Shown: positions 18,156 to 26,104 of the stretch, piece after piece | Layout of the letters: every line of letters starts with the position of its first letter | Numbering within the stretch: position 1 is the stretch's first letter | Assembly: GCA_038252255.1 (NCBI GenBank) | Contig: JBBSAM010000003.1 | Location: forward strand, 1 to 64,000 | DNA from: Chersky-806 sp038252255 | Lineage (GTDB): Bacteria; Actinomycetota; Acidimicrobiia; IMCC26256; JAENVU01 | Direction of reading: 5' to 3' | Length of the DNA stretch: 64,000 nucleotides | Made by a program: the position numbers and the translations under genes | The notes under the pieces: model-generated | Told to the model about the DNA's origin: nothing | The model's input: the letters and a program-made list of their open reading frames with translations, nothing else | Database searches by the model: none

Positions 18156-18584
18156 TCAGTCGGTGACCGCGCGGGCGTCGGCTTCGCGGAGACGGCGGGC
18201 CATCGTCTTCAACAGCTTCGAGGCCAACGTCGGGATGTTCTCGAGCAGACCGGCGAACACCGCCTCTCCGAGGACGAGCAGCTTCAGGTCGGTGGTGGCC
18301 CGCACGGTCGCCGAACGCGGCTGGTGGTCGAGGAGCGACAGCTCGCCGAACCACTGGCCGGGACCGAGCCGCGCGACCTCCTGGCCGTCGCGTTCCACCA
18401 CGGCCTCTCCGCTCAGGATGAGGAAGAACTCGCGGCCGACCCGCCCCTCTTCGACCAGCGACTGACCGGCGGTCGCGTCGAGCTCGTCCGCCGCCTGCAC
18501 CACCTCGGCGAGCTCGTCCTTCGACAACGCGGAGAACAGCGGGACGGTGGCGAGGTAATCGGTCTTCTTGCTGGCGCGGGCCAC
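18156..18584 (-). CDS. Cyclic nucleotide-binding-domain protein
   Basis: A 142-residue protein made of one CRP-type cNMP-binding domain: LATVPLFSALSKDELAEV at the start, the beta-barrel turn GREFFLILSGEAVV, and the phosphate-binding cassette GQWFGELSLLDHQPRSATVRA. A short C-terminal helix follows and there is no DNA-binding helix-turn-helix. It is therefore not a transcription factor by itself and may act by protein contact. The start is GTG at 18584. It converges on the Liv operon with a 39-base gap. Confidence 0.88.
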   Translation of the reverse strand: MARASKKTDYLATVPLFSALSKDELAEVVQAADELDATAGQSLVEEGRVGREFFLILSGEAVVERDGQEVARLGPGQWFGELSLLDHQPRSATVRATTDLKLLVLGEAVFAGLLENIPTLASKLLKTMARRLREADARAVTD

Positions 18585-18604
18585 GTCGAGCCAGGGTAGG
18601 CCAG

Positions 18605-19012
18605 TCAGCCGGCGTCGAGCTCGGCGACGAGCGTCTTGGGCGCGATGGCCCGGTACGCGTCACGGCAGATCGCCGTGATCTCGTCCCAGTCGACGTTGCC
18701 GTCGAGCCGCACCCCGAGCCAGCCGCGGTGCCCGACGTACGGTGGCCGGAAGAACCGCTCCGGCTCGGTCTCGACCAGCTCCTCCTGCACGCCCTCGGGC
18801 GCGGCGCACCACAGGTGGGGGAACTGGTTCTGGTGGTGCCCGTCGGCCCACAGCATCACGAAGCTCTTCTTGTCCCGTACGAAGAACGTCGGCGCGGAGT
18901 GGCTCGGCCGTTCGGTGACCTCGGGGAACGCGAGGCATACGGCGCGGAGACGGGTGAGACGGCCGGTGGCGATGGTCGCGACGTTAGCGAAGGTACCGTG
19001 ACGCCGATGCAC
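18605..19012 (-). CDS. MmcQ/YjbR-family protein
   Basis: About 115-135 residues. The segments CLAFPEVTERPSHSAPTFF, MLWADGHHQNQF and YVGHRGWLGVRLDG match the MmcQ/YjbR family, a small fold related to CyaY and sometimes called DNA-binding, of unknown cellular role. The start is uncertain: the only common initiation codon in frame upstream of the domain is a GTG at 19012, which overlaps the divergent CHAD gene start by 15 bases. It lies 20 bases upstream of the cyclic-nucleotide-binding gene on the same strand, so the two may form one operon. Confidence 0.75.
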   Translation of the reverse strand: MHRRHGTFANVATIATGRLTRLRAVCLAFPEVTERPSHSAPTFFVRDKKSFVMLWADGHHQNQFPHLWCAAPEGVQEELVETEPERFFRPPYVGHRGWLGVRLDGNVDWDEITAICRDAYRAIAPKTLVAELDAG

Positions 19013-19888
19013 AAGACGACGACCCGCGAGCTGGTCCAGGTCGTGCTGAACGGGTCGGTCCAGCGATTGATCGCCAACGAGTCCGCGGTGCAGTCGACCG
19101 ACGAGACCGACGAGACCGACGCCGTGCACGATGCCCGGGTCGCCACCCGGCGCCTCCGCTCCGACCTCCGCACCTTCCGGCCCGTCCTGGACGAGTCGTG
19201 GTCCGAACCGCTGCGCGACGAGCTGCGCTGGGTCGGGCGGTTGCTCGGCAACGTCCGCGACGCAGACGTGCTGCGCGAGCTGCTCGAGACCAGGGCCGAC
19301 GAGCTTCCGCCCGGCGAGCACGCGGTGGCCCTCCGGCTCGTGGCCCGGCTCCGTGCCGAGCGGGCGGAAGACCGCGAGGCGCTCCTCGAGGCTCTGCGCT
19401 CGGATCGCTACTCGGCGTTGGTCGGAGCGCTCACCGCCGCGGTTTCCGACCCCCACGTGCAGGACGGCCCCGGCACCCGCTCCGCCCGCAAGGTCGCCCC
19501 GGGTCTGGTGCGCCAACCCTGGCGGCGGCTGCGGAAGGCGGTGCGGTCGCTCCCCGGGACGCCCACCGACCAGGAGCTCCACACCGTGCGCAAACGAGCC
19601 AAGTCCGTCCGCTACGCGGCGGAGGCGGCGGCGCCGGTCATCGGCAAGCCCGCCCGGCGATTCGCGAAGCGGATGGAAGACATCCAGGAGATCCTGGGCA
19701 CGCACCAGGATCTCGTCGTCGCGGACATGTGGCTGGTCGACGTCTTGCGCGACATCGACGCGTCGGACGAGGCCTTCGTCGCCGGCAAGCTCGACGGCCT
19801 GCTCAACCTCGAGCGCGAGCGGATCCGCAGCGAGTGGCCGGACACATGGCGCGCGGCCGAGCGCCATCACGATCACGGCTGGTTCTGA
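18998..19888 (+). CDS. CHAD-domain protein
   Basis: About 296 residues, all alpha-helical, with repeated HDARVATRRLRSDLRTF and HTVRKRAKSVRYAAEAA segments that supply the conserved His and basic residues of the CHAD domain. CHAD proteins bind inorganic polyphosphate and are often found near polyphosphate granules or beside CYTH-type triphosphatases; no CYTH domain is fused here. The GTG at 18998 has an AAGG just upstream; the ATG at 19007 is the alternative. It is divergent from the MmcQ/YjbR gene. Confidence 0.88.
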   Translation: MTPMHKTTTRELVQVVLNGSVQRLIANESAVQSTDETDETDAVHDARVATRRLRSDLRTFRPVLDESWSEPLRDELRWVGRLLGNVRDADVLRELLETRADELPPGEHAVALRLVARLRAERAEDREALLEALRSDRYSALVGALTAAVSDPHVQDGPGTRSARKVAPGLVRQPWRRLRKAVRSLPGTPTDQELHTVRKRAKSVRYAAEAAAPVIGKPARRFAKRMEDIQEILGTHQDLVVADMWLVDVLRDIDASDEAFVAGKLDGLLNLERERIRSEWPDTWRAAERHHDHGWF

Positions 19889-19906
19889 CGCGCGGTTCTG
19901 CCGGCG

Positions 19907-21187
19907 TCAGGTGAAGTCCGGCCGGAGCGGTAGACCGCTGCGGCCGTCGACGCTCTTCACCGCGAGCACCTGGTGGATCTGCGTGCGGTTCGTCTCGAAG
20001 CCGACCGCCGCGGCGGCGATGTAGAGCCGCCAGACGCGCGCTCGCGCCTCGCCGGCCTCGCGCACTGCTTCGTCCCAGCCGGCTTCGAGGTTGCGCAGCC
20101 AGGCACGCAAGGTGAGCGCGTAGTGCTCGCGCAGGCTCTCGACGTGGCGCGCCTCGAAGCCCGCCTGCTGGATCGCCGAGACGACCGTGCCGGCTTCGTG
20201 CAGCTCGCCGTCGGGAAAGATGTAGCGGTCGAAGAAGTCGTGCTTGAGACCCCGGCCGAACTTCTCTCGCGCTTCGGAGATGAGCCGGGCGCCCAGGTTC
20301 GGCACCTTGGGCTCGGGTGGCTGGCTGATCCCGTGGTTCAGGAGCCGGCCCTCGGGGAGGAGCAGCTCCCGGCAGCGGTTGAAGTAGTGCCCGAGCTGGC
20401 TCCAGCCGATGTGCTCGAACATGCCGATCGAGCTGATCGCGTCGTACGGCCCGTCGGTGATGTCCCGGTAGTCCTGGCCGCGGATGTCCACCCGGTCCGC
20501 GAGCCCGGCGTCGCCGACCCGCTTGGCCGCGAGATCGGCCTGGCGCTGGGACAGCGTGACGCCCACCGCGCGCACGCCGTGGTGCTGCGCCGCGTGCAAC
20601 ACCATGCCGCCCCAGCCGCACCCGATGTCGAGCAGCCGCATCCCGGGCTCGAGGCCGAGCTTGGTGCACACGAGCTCGTACTTCTCGGCTTGCGCCTCGT
20701 CGAGGTTCGCGGTCGTGTCGTTCCAGACCGCGCACGAGTAGGTCATCGACGATCCGAGCACGAGCCGGTAGAAGTCGCTCGACACGTCGTAGTGATGCGC
20801 GATCGCGGCCGCATCGCGCTCCCTGGAATGGCGGCGGCCGTGCAGGCGTGCTTCCTCCGCTGGCGGCGCGAGCGGCTTCAGCTCCTTGACCCCGATGATG
20901 CGCAGCGCCTCCAGCACCTGCGCCGGCCGGATCCGCATCCCGTCCAGCCGGTCTTCGAGCGCGAGCACGCTGAACATGTCGCCCTCGATGTCGAGCTCAC
21001 CCGAGACGTACGCACGTCCCAATCCGAGCTCGTCGGGCGAGGTGACGAGCCGGCGCAACGCGCGCGGGGAACGCACCACGACCGCGGCCGGCGACTCGAT
21101 CGGACCGGCCCGGCTGCCGTCGTACGCCCGGATCTCGACGGGTAGGTCGTCACCCAGGAAGCCGGCGAAGAACTCTGCTACCGCCAC
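19907..21187 (-). CDS. Cyclopropane-fatty-acyl-phospholipid synthase family methyltransferase
   Basis: A 426-residue SAM-dependent enzyme. The N-terminal third is the lipid-binding domain of CFA synthase. HHYDVSSDFY (131-140) and MTYSCA (148-153) lead to the SAM motif LDIGCGWGG (186-194), and SIGMFEHIG and YIFPDGEL follow. It would add a methylene bridge, or a related methyl group, to unsaturated acyl chains of membrane phospholipids. The start is GTG at 21187. The length is close to the E. coli enzyme and to the longer actinobacterial members. A hairpin lies just upstream, after the pilin-type gene. Confidence 0.92.
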   Translation of the reverse strand: MAVAEFFAGFLGDDLPVEIRAYDGSRAGPIESPAAVVVRSPRALRRLVTSPDELGLGRAYVSGELDIEGDMFSVLALEDRLDGMRIRPAQVLEALRIIGVKELKPLAPPAEEARLHGRRHSRERDAAAIAHHYDVSSDFYRLVLGSSMTYSCAVWNDTTANLDEAQAEKYELVCTKLGLEPGMRLLDIGCGWGGMVLHAAQHHGVRAVGVTLSQRQADLAAKRVGDAGLADRVDIRGQDYRDITDGPYDAISSIGMFEHIGWSQLGHYFNRCRELLLPEGRLLNHGISQPPEPKVPNLGARLISEAREKFGRGLKHDFFDRYIFPDGELHEAGTVVSAIQQAGFEARHVESLREHYALTLRAWLRNLEAGWDEAVREAGEARARVWRLYIAAAAVGFETNRTQIHQVLAVKSVDGRSGLPLRPDFT

Positions 21188-21206
21188 CTTCGGATTGTAC
21201 CGAGCC

Positions 21207-21229
21207 GGCCCCGGGTCGAACCGGAGGCC
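21207..21229 (-). terminator. GC hairpin between the pilin operon and the CFA synthase gene
   Basis: On the minus strand GGCC, one unpaired T, CCGG, loop TTCGAC, CCGGGGCC forms an 8-base-pair stem with a single bulge. It lies seven bases past the stop codon of the last pilin-type gene and 20 bases before the CFA synthase GTG. It may terminate the pilin transcript. The TTCGA loop resembles a tRNA T loop, but no other tRNA parts surround it. Confidence 0.4.
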
Positions 21230-21235
21230 GCGCGA

Positions 21236-23113
21236 CTAGTTCACCGCGGTCCAGGAGTCGATCGTGACCGTCTTGCCGGGAAGGGACGGGTCGCTGTCGT
21301 CAAAGCTCACCTTGGCGCGCAGGACCCGGTTGCCGGCCCTGGTCGCGGTCAGCACCACCATCCGATCGGCGAAGTGGTCGGGGGCAGGCAGGCTGAAGGC
21401 GGAGAAGGTCTGTGACGGCGGCACGTTCGTCCCGGTGAAGCTGTTGATCACCGCGCCACGGTTGAAGGCCGCTTCGTTGTTGTTCTTGAAGTCCAGGTTG
21501 ATCGACGCATAGGGCGCGTACACCGTGCCCTGCACGAAGATCTGGCCCTTGTTCCCACCACCGGCGCTCATGTTCACGAGCACCGTTCCCGGAGTCTGCG
21601 CTCGCAGGCCGGGCGGCGTGTACGTGACGAGGAGCTCGATGCCGTCGAGCGCGACGTTCGTGGTCCCGTTCGACTTCGGCCGGGTCGAGGTCAAGGCCGC
21701 GGTGGCGTCCGCGGGGTTGAGCCACTGCTGGTTGGCCGGACACGTGACGGTGTCCGTCTGCATCGCCGTGTGGCTCGGAACGCTGATCGCGTTGCAGAGC
21801 GTGGTCGCGCCCGCAGCAACCGTCACCTGGTCCGTCAGCGCGTTGCTGTCGGAGTGCGCGACCTTCACCTGCACCGAGTTGAGCGTCGAACCCGCTGGGA
21901 TCGCCGAGAGGCCGTAGCCGGTGAGGGCGGCCGTGCCGACAGCCTTCTTGCCAGAGATGATCGCGGTGTTGGATGTCCCGTTGATCTGCGCGACGTTGTT
22001 GAACGGGCTGGTCAGCCCGGCCGGAGTCGACGTCCCCGCCGCCGTGGGCTTGTAGGTCGGCGGCGACTGCAACGGGCCGGGGACGTTGCTCTTGCGCCCG
22101 TAGAGCGCGATTCGCTGGCTCGTGGCCGAGACCGGGCCGCACAGCTCGACGCTGGCCTTCCCACCGATGTCGAGCCGGCTCGTGGTGGCGAACACGAGGT
22201 GCACCCCCGCCGCGTTCGTATCGCATGCCCCGGGCACGGTGACCGATGGCGGGCTGCCGATCGCAGGGTTCCAGCCGAGCGGCGTGCCACCGATGACGGT
22301 GTTCGACATGCTCCACTGCGTGTTGGCGGCGTCCGCCACCCCCCAGTCGAAGTAGTAGTTCCCCGGCTGCATCCAGATGACCGTGCACGAGCCGAAGCCG
22401 GCGGTCATCGCGTCGAGGTCGAAGTATGAGCCCGGAACCATGGTCGCGAGCTTGTTGGCCGCGCAGGTCGGGGCCGGTGCCGTCGCGGGGAGGGCTGTGA
22501 TCGGGGACGCCCAGGCGCTCGGCGCGACAGGGTCCACGCCGAACGCGCCGCCGGGATCGTTGACGAACGTGTTGGTGTTGCACGCGAGTGGTGAGGCCGT
22601 GATGGTCCCACTACAGGCGCCGTAGGCAGTCACCGTGTTCGACCCTGCGTCCATGGCCGTGACGCCGATCGACGAGTTGGAATGGACCGGGCCGTTCACC
22701 ATGAACGTGTTGTTCTTGCTGATGGAGATGCCCGCGCCGGCCGGGTAGCCACCCGGGAGGCCGGCAGTGGTCAGGAGGGCGTAGCTCGGGGCGTCCACCG
22801 ACGGCAGCGCGGCACCACTTCCGGCGACCGGTGTGCACGCAACCGAGACCAGCCCGGCCGCCGAGTCGAGCGTGACCGGCGGGCACGCGTCCCCCTCGCG
22901 GCCGTACGTCAAGTTGCCGCGCAGATAGCTGATCGCGCTGTCGATCGCCCCGGACGCGGCGTACTGGTCGATTCGCTCCGTCCGCACCCCCGAGTTGGAC
23001 TTGACGCCCACCTGGGCCCCGGCCGCGAGTGCAGTGACCACGAGACCGAAGATCGAGAGCATCGCGAGGACGATGACGAGGCTTGCCCCTTGCTCCGGCG
23101 CGCGCTTGCGCAT
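21236..23113 (-). CDS. Large pilus-assembly PilX-like secreted protein
   Basis: A 625-residue protein. Its N terminus (QGASLVIVLAMLSIFGLVVTALA) is a class of hydrophobic anchor seen in PilX-like minor pilins and related type IV pilus components. It is followed by a long, Ser/Thr/Gly-rich extracellular region with beta-type repeats (NGPVHSNSSIGV, KNNTFMV) and several Cys pairs. A late segment (FVQGTVYAPYASINLDFKN) resembles the DUF7305-type end of such proteins. It starts one base after the PilW-like stop (TGACATG) and is the last gene of the three-gene operon. Minor pilins of this size are unusual and may serve as a tip adhesin. The function is inferred from neighbours. Confidence 0.7.
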   Translation of the reverse strand: MRKRAPEQGASLVIVLAMLSIFGLVVTALAAGAQVGVKSNSGVRTERIDQYAASGAIDSAISYLRGNLTYGREGDACPPVTLDSAAGLVSVACTPVAGSGAALPSVDAPSYALLTTAGLPGGYPAGAGISISKNNTFMVNGPVHSNSSIGVTAMDAGSNTVTAYGACSGTITASPLACNTNTFVNDPGGAFGVDPVAPSAWASPITALPATAPAPTCAANKLATMVPGSYFDLDAMTAGFGSCTVIWMQPGNYYFDWGVADAANTQWSMSNTVIGGTPLGWNPAIGSPPSVTVPGACDTNAAGVHLVFATTSRLDIGGKASVELCGPVSATSQRIALYGRKSNVPGPLQSPPTYKPTAAGTSTPAGLTSPFNNVAQINGTSNTAIISGKKAVGTAALTGYGLSAIPAGSTLNSVQVKVAHSDSNALTDQVTVAAGATTLCNAISVPSHTAMQTDTVTCPANQQWLNPADATAALTSTRPKSNGTTNVALDGIELLVTYTPPGLRAQTPGTVLVNMSAGGGNKGQIFVQGTVYAPYASINLDFKNNNEAAFNRGAVINSFTGTNVPPSQTFSAFSLPAPDHFADRMVVLTATRAGNRVLRAKVSFDDSDPSLPGKTVTIDSWTAVN

Positions 23114-23114
23114 G

Positions 23115-23663
23115 TCAGCCCACTTCCCTCGTGCCGTCGACGCTCAGCGTCCGGCCGTCCGCGGTGGCGATCGACAAGAGGACCCGGCTCGGCTTCGAGT
23201 TGTCTCCACATGGGGCGAGACCGGCCCCGGTGTCGCAGCTGACGGTCGTGCCCACCGGATTGACGCCCGGCGCGACCGTGGTGGTTCGAGACGGGACGGT
23301 CAGCGCGTTGGCATTGCACAGATACCGCACCAAGGACGTCGACGAGCCGCTGGTGCTCGTGGCCCACGTCGAGACCTGCGGCTGCGGCAGCCGGTCGTCC
23401 ACCCAGCGAAAGGTGACGAGTGGCGTACCTGCGGCACCACAGCGCACGCCTGCAGGGTTGACCAGCTCGGAGCTCGCGACGTCGGGGTTCCAGTAGATGC
23501 CCGCGAACTTGGCGCCACGCGACTGCGTGAGCCGCTGTTCGGTCTGGTCGGCGGTCCGCGCCATGACGGTGAAGACATTGGCGAGAGTCACCACGACGAT
23601 GCCGAGGATCGTTACTGCGATCGTCAGCTCTACCAGCGTGAAGCCGCGCTCCCGTTGCCTCAT
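23115..23663 (-). CDS. Prepilin-type N-methylation protein, PilW-like
   Basis: A 182-residue protein with the class III signal RERGFTLVELTIAVTILGIVVV. Cleavage would follow the Gly of RG, leaving a Phe with Glu at +5, so it should be processed by a PilD-type prepilin peptidase. The globular part has several Cys and a Ser/Thr-rich C terminus. The start ATG overlaps the upstream stop in a TGATG arrangement (23661-23665). It is the middle gene of the pilin-like operon and would be a minor pilin or pseudopilin. Confidence 0.85.
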   Translation of the reverse strand: MRQRERGFTLVELTIAVTILGIVVVTLANVFTVMARTADQTEQRLTQSRGAKFAGIYWNPDVASSELVNPAGVRCGAAGTPLVTFRWVDDRLPQPQVSTWATSTSGSSTSLVRYLCNANALTVPSRTTTVAPGVNPVGTTVSCDTGAGLAPCGDNSKPSRVLLSIATADGRTLSVDGTREVG

Positions 23664-24106
23664 CACTGGGAACGCTTCTGAATCGTCAACGTCTGCGCCG
23701 GCCCGCGCGGCGACGTGACCTGCAGGGTCAGGGACTGCAACCCCGCGTCACCGGTTGCCGGGCAGGTCGCTCCGAACGTCACCGGCGTGCCGGTCGTCCC
23801 GTTCCAGAACGTCACGTTCGAGATGGTCGCCGTAAAGCCGGCCGGCGCGGTGAAGCCTGGCGGCGTCGTGGAGCCGTACGGGTTGGTCGTGTGGCTCGCC
23901 GTGCAGACCGCGTACGGCGCGCGGTTCCATGCTTGCGCGTAGCTGCGCAGCACGGTCTCAGCCCCGGACTGCTTCGCGTCGTAGTCCGAGACGGAGATGA
24001 TCGAGGTCATCGCGGCGATGGTCCCCACCCCGAGCAGACCCAGCAGGATCACCGTGATCAGCGTCTCGATGAGGGTCTCACCGGATTGCCTTCTGCTCGC
24101 CGCCAC
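23663..24106 (-). CDS. Pseudopilin/PilV-like protein
   Basis: A 147-residue protein from a GTG at 24106, preceded by GGAG six bases upstream. Its signal reads RRQSGETLIETLITVILLG, a prepilin-like leader with Gly-Glu in place of the usual Gly-Phe and Glu at the +5 region. One membrane helix follows and then a beta-rich head with Cys residues. It is the first gene of the operon and overlaps the PilW-like gene. Together the three encode minor components of a type IV pilus or type II-like filament; no ATPase, platform or peptidase gene is nearby. Confidence 0.75.
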   Translation of the reverse strand: MAASRRQSGETLIETLITVILLGLLGVGTIAAMTSIISVSDYDAKQSGAETVLRSYAQAWNRAPYAVCTASHTTNPYGSTTPPGFTAPAGFTATISNVTFWNGTTGTPVTFGATCPATGDAGLQSLTLQVTSPRGPAQTLTIQKRSQ

Positions 24107-24307
24107 TCCCAGCTCCGACCACGATCGAGCTCTCGGCCGGAATCGGCGGAGAGCTCTCAATTGTCGGAACGACCGGGACCACACTTGAGGCCGGGCGGGT
24201 CCTTCCGATCTGGCGAGCCGCCACACCGGTCCGATTTCGGCCTTGGTCGCACGGTTCTCCCGAAGTCGACCAGCTCGTGACCGGGCGCCACTCCTCCCCG
24301 CTCGGGG

Positions 24308-25186
24308 TCAGCCCGGCTCGGGCTCGGGTTCCTCCACGTAGGCGAAGAGCTCCCATTCGCCCGGCAGACCCTTGAGCGGGCGGGTGCCGCGCTCCTCGAA
24401 CTTCAGGCCGGTCCCTCCCGCGAGCGCGCGCGTCGTGCTCGACAGCAGGATCTCTCCGGCCGCCGCCGCGCTGAGGATGCGAGCGGCCTCGTGCACGGCC
24501 ACCCCGCGCACGTCGGTCCCGACGAGCTCCACTTCACCGACGTGCACGCTCGCCCGGATCTGCAGCGAGTCGACGGCCGCGGCGCGCCGGATCTCCGCGG
24601 CGCACCGGAGGGCACCGCCGGGGCCGTCGAAGGTGGCGAGCAGGCCGTCGCCGGTGGTGTTGACCTCTCGCCCGTTGTGCCGTTCGAGCTCGCGCCGCAT
24701 CGTCTCGAAGTGTGTCGAGAGCAGGTCGCGCCACGCGTGGTCGCCGATGCGGTTCACGAGCACGGTGGAGTCGACCACGTCGGTGAAGAGCAGCGTGACC
24801 AGCGTCCGGTTCGAAGACCCCATGAGCCGGAATCCCGAGAAGGCGCGCAACCCGGTCCATTCGATCTGGATGCACGGCTCGGCACCGATCGTGTACCCGT
24901 CGTGCCCGGGCGGGATCTCGAAGACGTCGTCCGGGCCGAACTCGAGCGTGGTGCCGTCGCGCATCACGATGCCGAAGCTTCCCGAGAGCACCACGCCGAC
25001 GTGGCGCGCTTCGCACCATTCGCTGCCGACGTGCGGGCGCACGTGCGTGGACCAGCGCCAGCCCGGCTCGATGACGATCCGACCCACGGTGTGGTCGCCG
25101 ACGTCGACCTGGCTGACCGTGATCCCGGGGAACTCTTGCGTCGCGTCGGGGTGCGCGAGGTTCTTCGCCCGGGGTTCCGCCACCAC
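24308..25186 (-). CDS. Cupin-adenylate/guanylate cyclase fusion
   Basis: About 292 residues from a GTG with GAGGA just upstream. Residues 20-110 form a cupin-like barrel (VLSGSFGIVMRDG, FEIPPGHDGY). Residues 128-290 form a class III nucleotide cyclase, with LLFTDVVDSTVLVNRIGD holding the metal-binding Asp136, NTTGDG with Asp180, and ASVHVGEVELVG. It would make cAMP or cGMP in response to a small molecule or signal bound by the cupin. The C terminus GLPGEWELF matches many actinobacterial cyclases. It lies 35 bases downstream of the alpha/beta hydrolase gene on the same strand, so the hydrolase and cyclase may act in one signalling unit. Confidence 0.85.
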   Translation of the reverse strand: MVAEPRAKNLAHPDATQEFPGITVSQVDVGDHTVGRIVIEPGWRWSTHVRPHVGSEWCEARHVGVVLSGSFGIVMRDGTTLEFGPDDVFEIPPGHDGYTIGAEPCIQIEWTGLRAFSGFRLMGSSNRTLVTLLFTDVVDSTVLVNRIGDHAWRDLLSTHFETMRRELERHNGREVNTTGDGLLATFDGPGGALRCAAEIRRAAAVDSLQIRASVHVGEVELVGTDVRGVAVHEAARILSAAAAGEILLSSTTRALAGGTGLKFEERGTRPLKGLPGEWELFAYVEEPEPEPG

Positions 25187-25221
25187 GACATCCTCACGCG
25201 CCGCCGCCGCGACGCGCAACG

Positions 25222-26091
25222 TCAGCTCGACGCCGTGGCCGATCGGCCCGAGTCCTCCGAGCCGGGGATGCCGAGCGGCCCCAGGCGCTCGAGGAAGGTC
25301 ACGATCTCCTGCGTGAGCCGCTGCGGACGGAGCCGCAGCTCCACCGGCGAGCGGGCGCGCAGGAGCACGCCCTGCGGGAGCTGCTCGACCAGGTGGGCCG
25401 CGTCGTCGAACGGGTGGATGAGATCGTTGCGGTGGGCGAGGACGAGGGTCGGTGCGGCGATCGCCCGCCGTTGCTCCTGGGTGGGTGCGACGGGCCCGAC
25501 GAGCACTCCGTGCAGCACGGCCGCGATCGTCTCGGGTGGGAGCGTCGCGGCGTTGAGCAGGCTGTTGAGCGGTCCGAAGGGCGTGCGGGGCACCCCGGCC
25601 AGCAGACCGGACGTGACACTCATGACCGACCGTCCGTAGTGCGCGAGCAGGATCATCGGCGCGAAGAGCAGCGCCGCGACCGGCACCGCGCGTTCGAGCA
25701 CCGGCATCTCGAGGACGAGCGCGCGCACACGTTCGGGGTACCGGGCGGCGACGAACAAGCTCGCGTTGGCACCGAGCGAGATCCCGCCGAGCACCGCCTG
25801 CTCGAGCCCGAGATGGTCCATGAGACCGACGATCTGGTCGGCGTAGCTGTCGATGCGGTACTGGGTCGCGTGGGTCGGCTTGTCGCTGCGACCGTGACCC
25901 AGCAGGTCCAGGAGCACGACGCGGTTGCCGTGCTCGGCGAGGGCCTCGGCGATGCCGCGGTTGAGCTCGGAGTCCAGCAACAGACCGTGCGTGTAGACGA
26001 CGACCTGATCGCCGGTTCCGTACACGTCGTACACGAGCCGGTGCCCGTCGTGAACGAACGAGCAACCGAGCTCGACCGGGATGGCGTTCAT
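25222..26091 (-). CDS. Alpha/beta hydrolase
   Basis: A 289-residue hydrolase. The nucleophile elbow is GGISLGANAS (Ser in GxSxG), the oxyanion region is YTHGLLLDSE, and DLLGHGRSDKP follows as in esterases and epoxide hydrolases. A late TLVLAHRNDLIHP carries the probable acid and a His. The substrate is unknown. It ends 35 bases before the cupin-cyclase gene and begins 13 bases after the WS/DGAT stop, so all three minus-strand genes may be co-transcribed. Confidence 0.88.
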   Translation of the reverse strand: MNAIPVELGCSFVHDGHRLVYDVYGTGDQVVVYTHGLLLDSELNRGIAEALAEHGNRVVLLDLLGHGRSDKPTHATQYRIDSYADQIVGLMDHLGLEQAVLGGISLGANASLFVAARYPERVRALVLEMPVLERAVPVAALLFAPMILLAHYGRSVMSVTSGLLAGVPRTPFGPLNSLLNAATLPPETIAAVLHGVLVGPVAPTQEQRRAIAAPTLVLAHRNDLIHPFDDAAHLVEQLPQGVLLRARSPVELRLRPQRLTQEIVTFLERLGPLGIPGSEDSGRSATASS

Positions 26092-26104
26092 GCGGCCGGT
26101 CGGA

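Noticed and set aside
21187..21240. Possible tRNA gene (TTCGA loop in a GC stem on the minus strand)
   Set aside because: Only a T-arm-like hairpin is present; there is no acceptor, D or anticodon arm, and the flanks are the coding ends of two genes.
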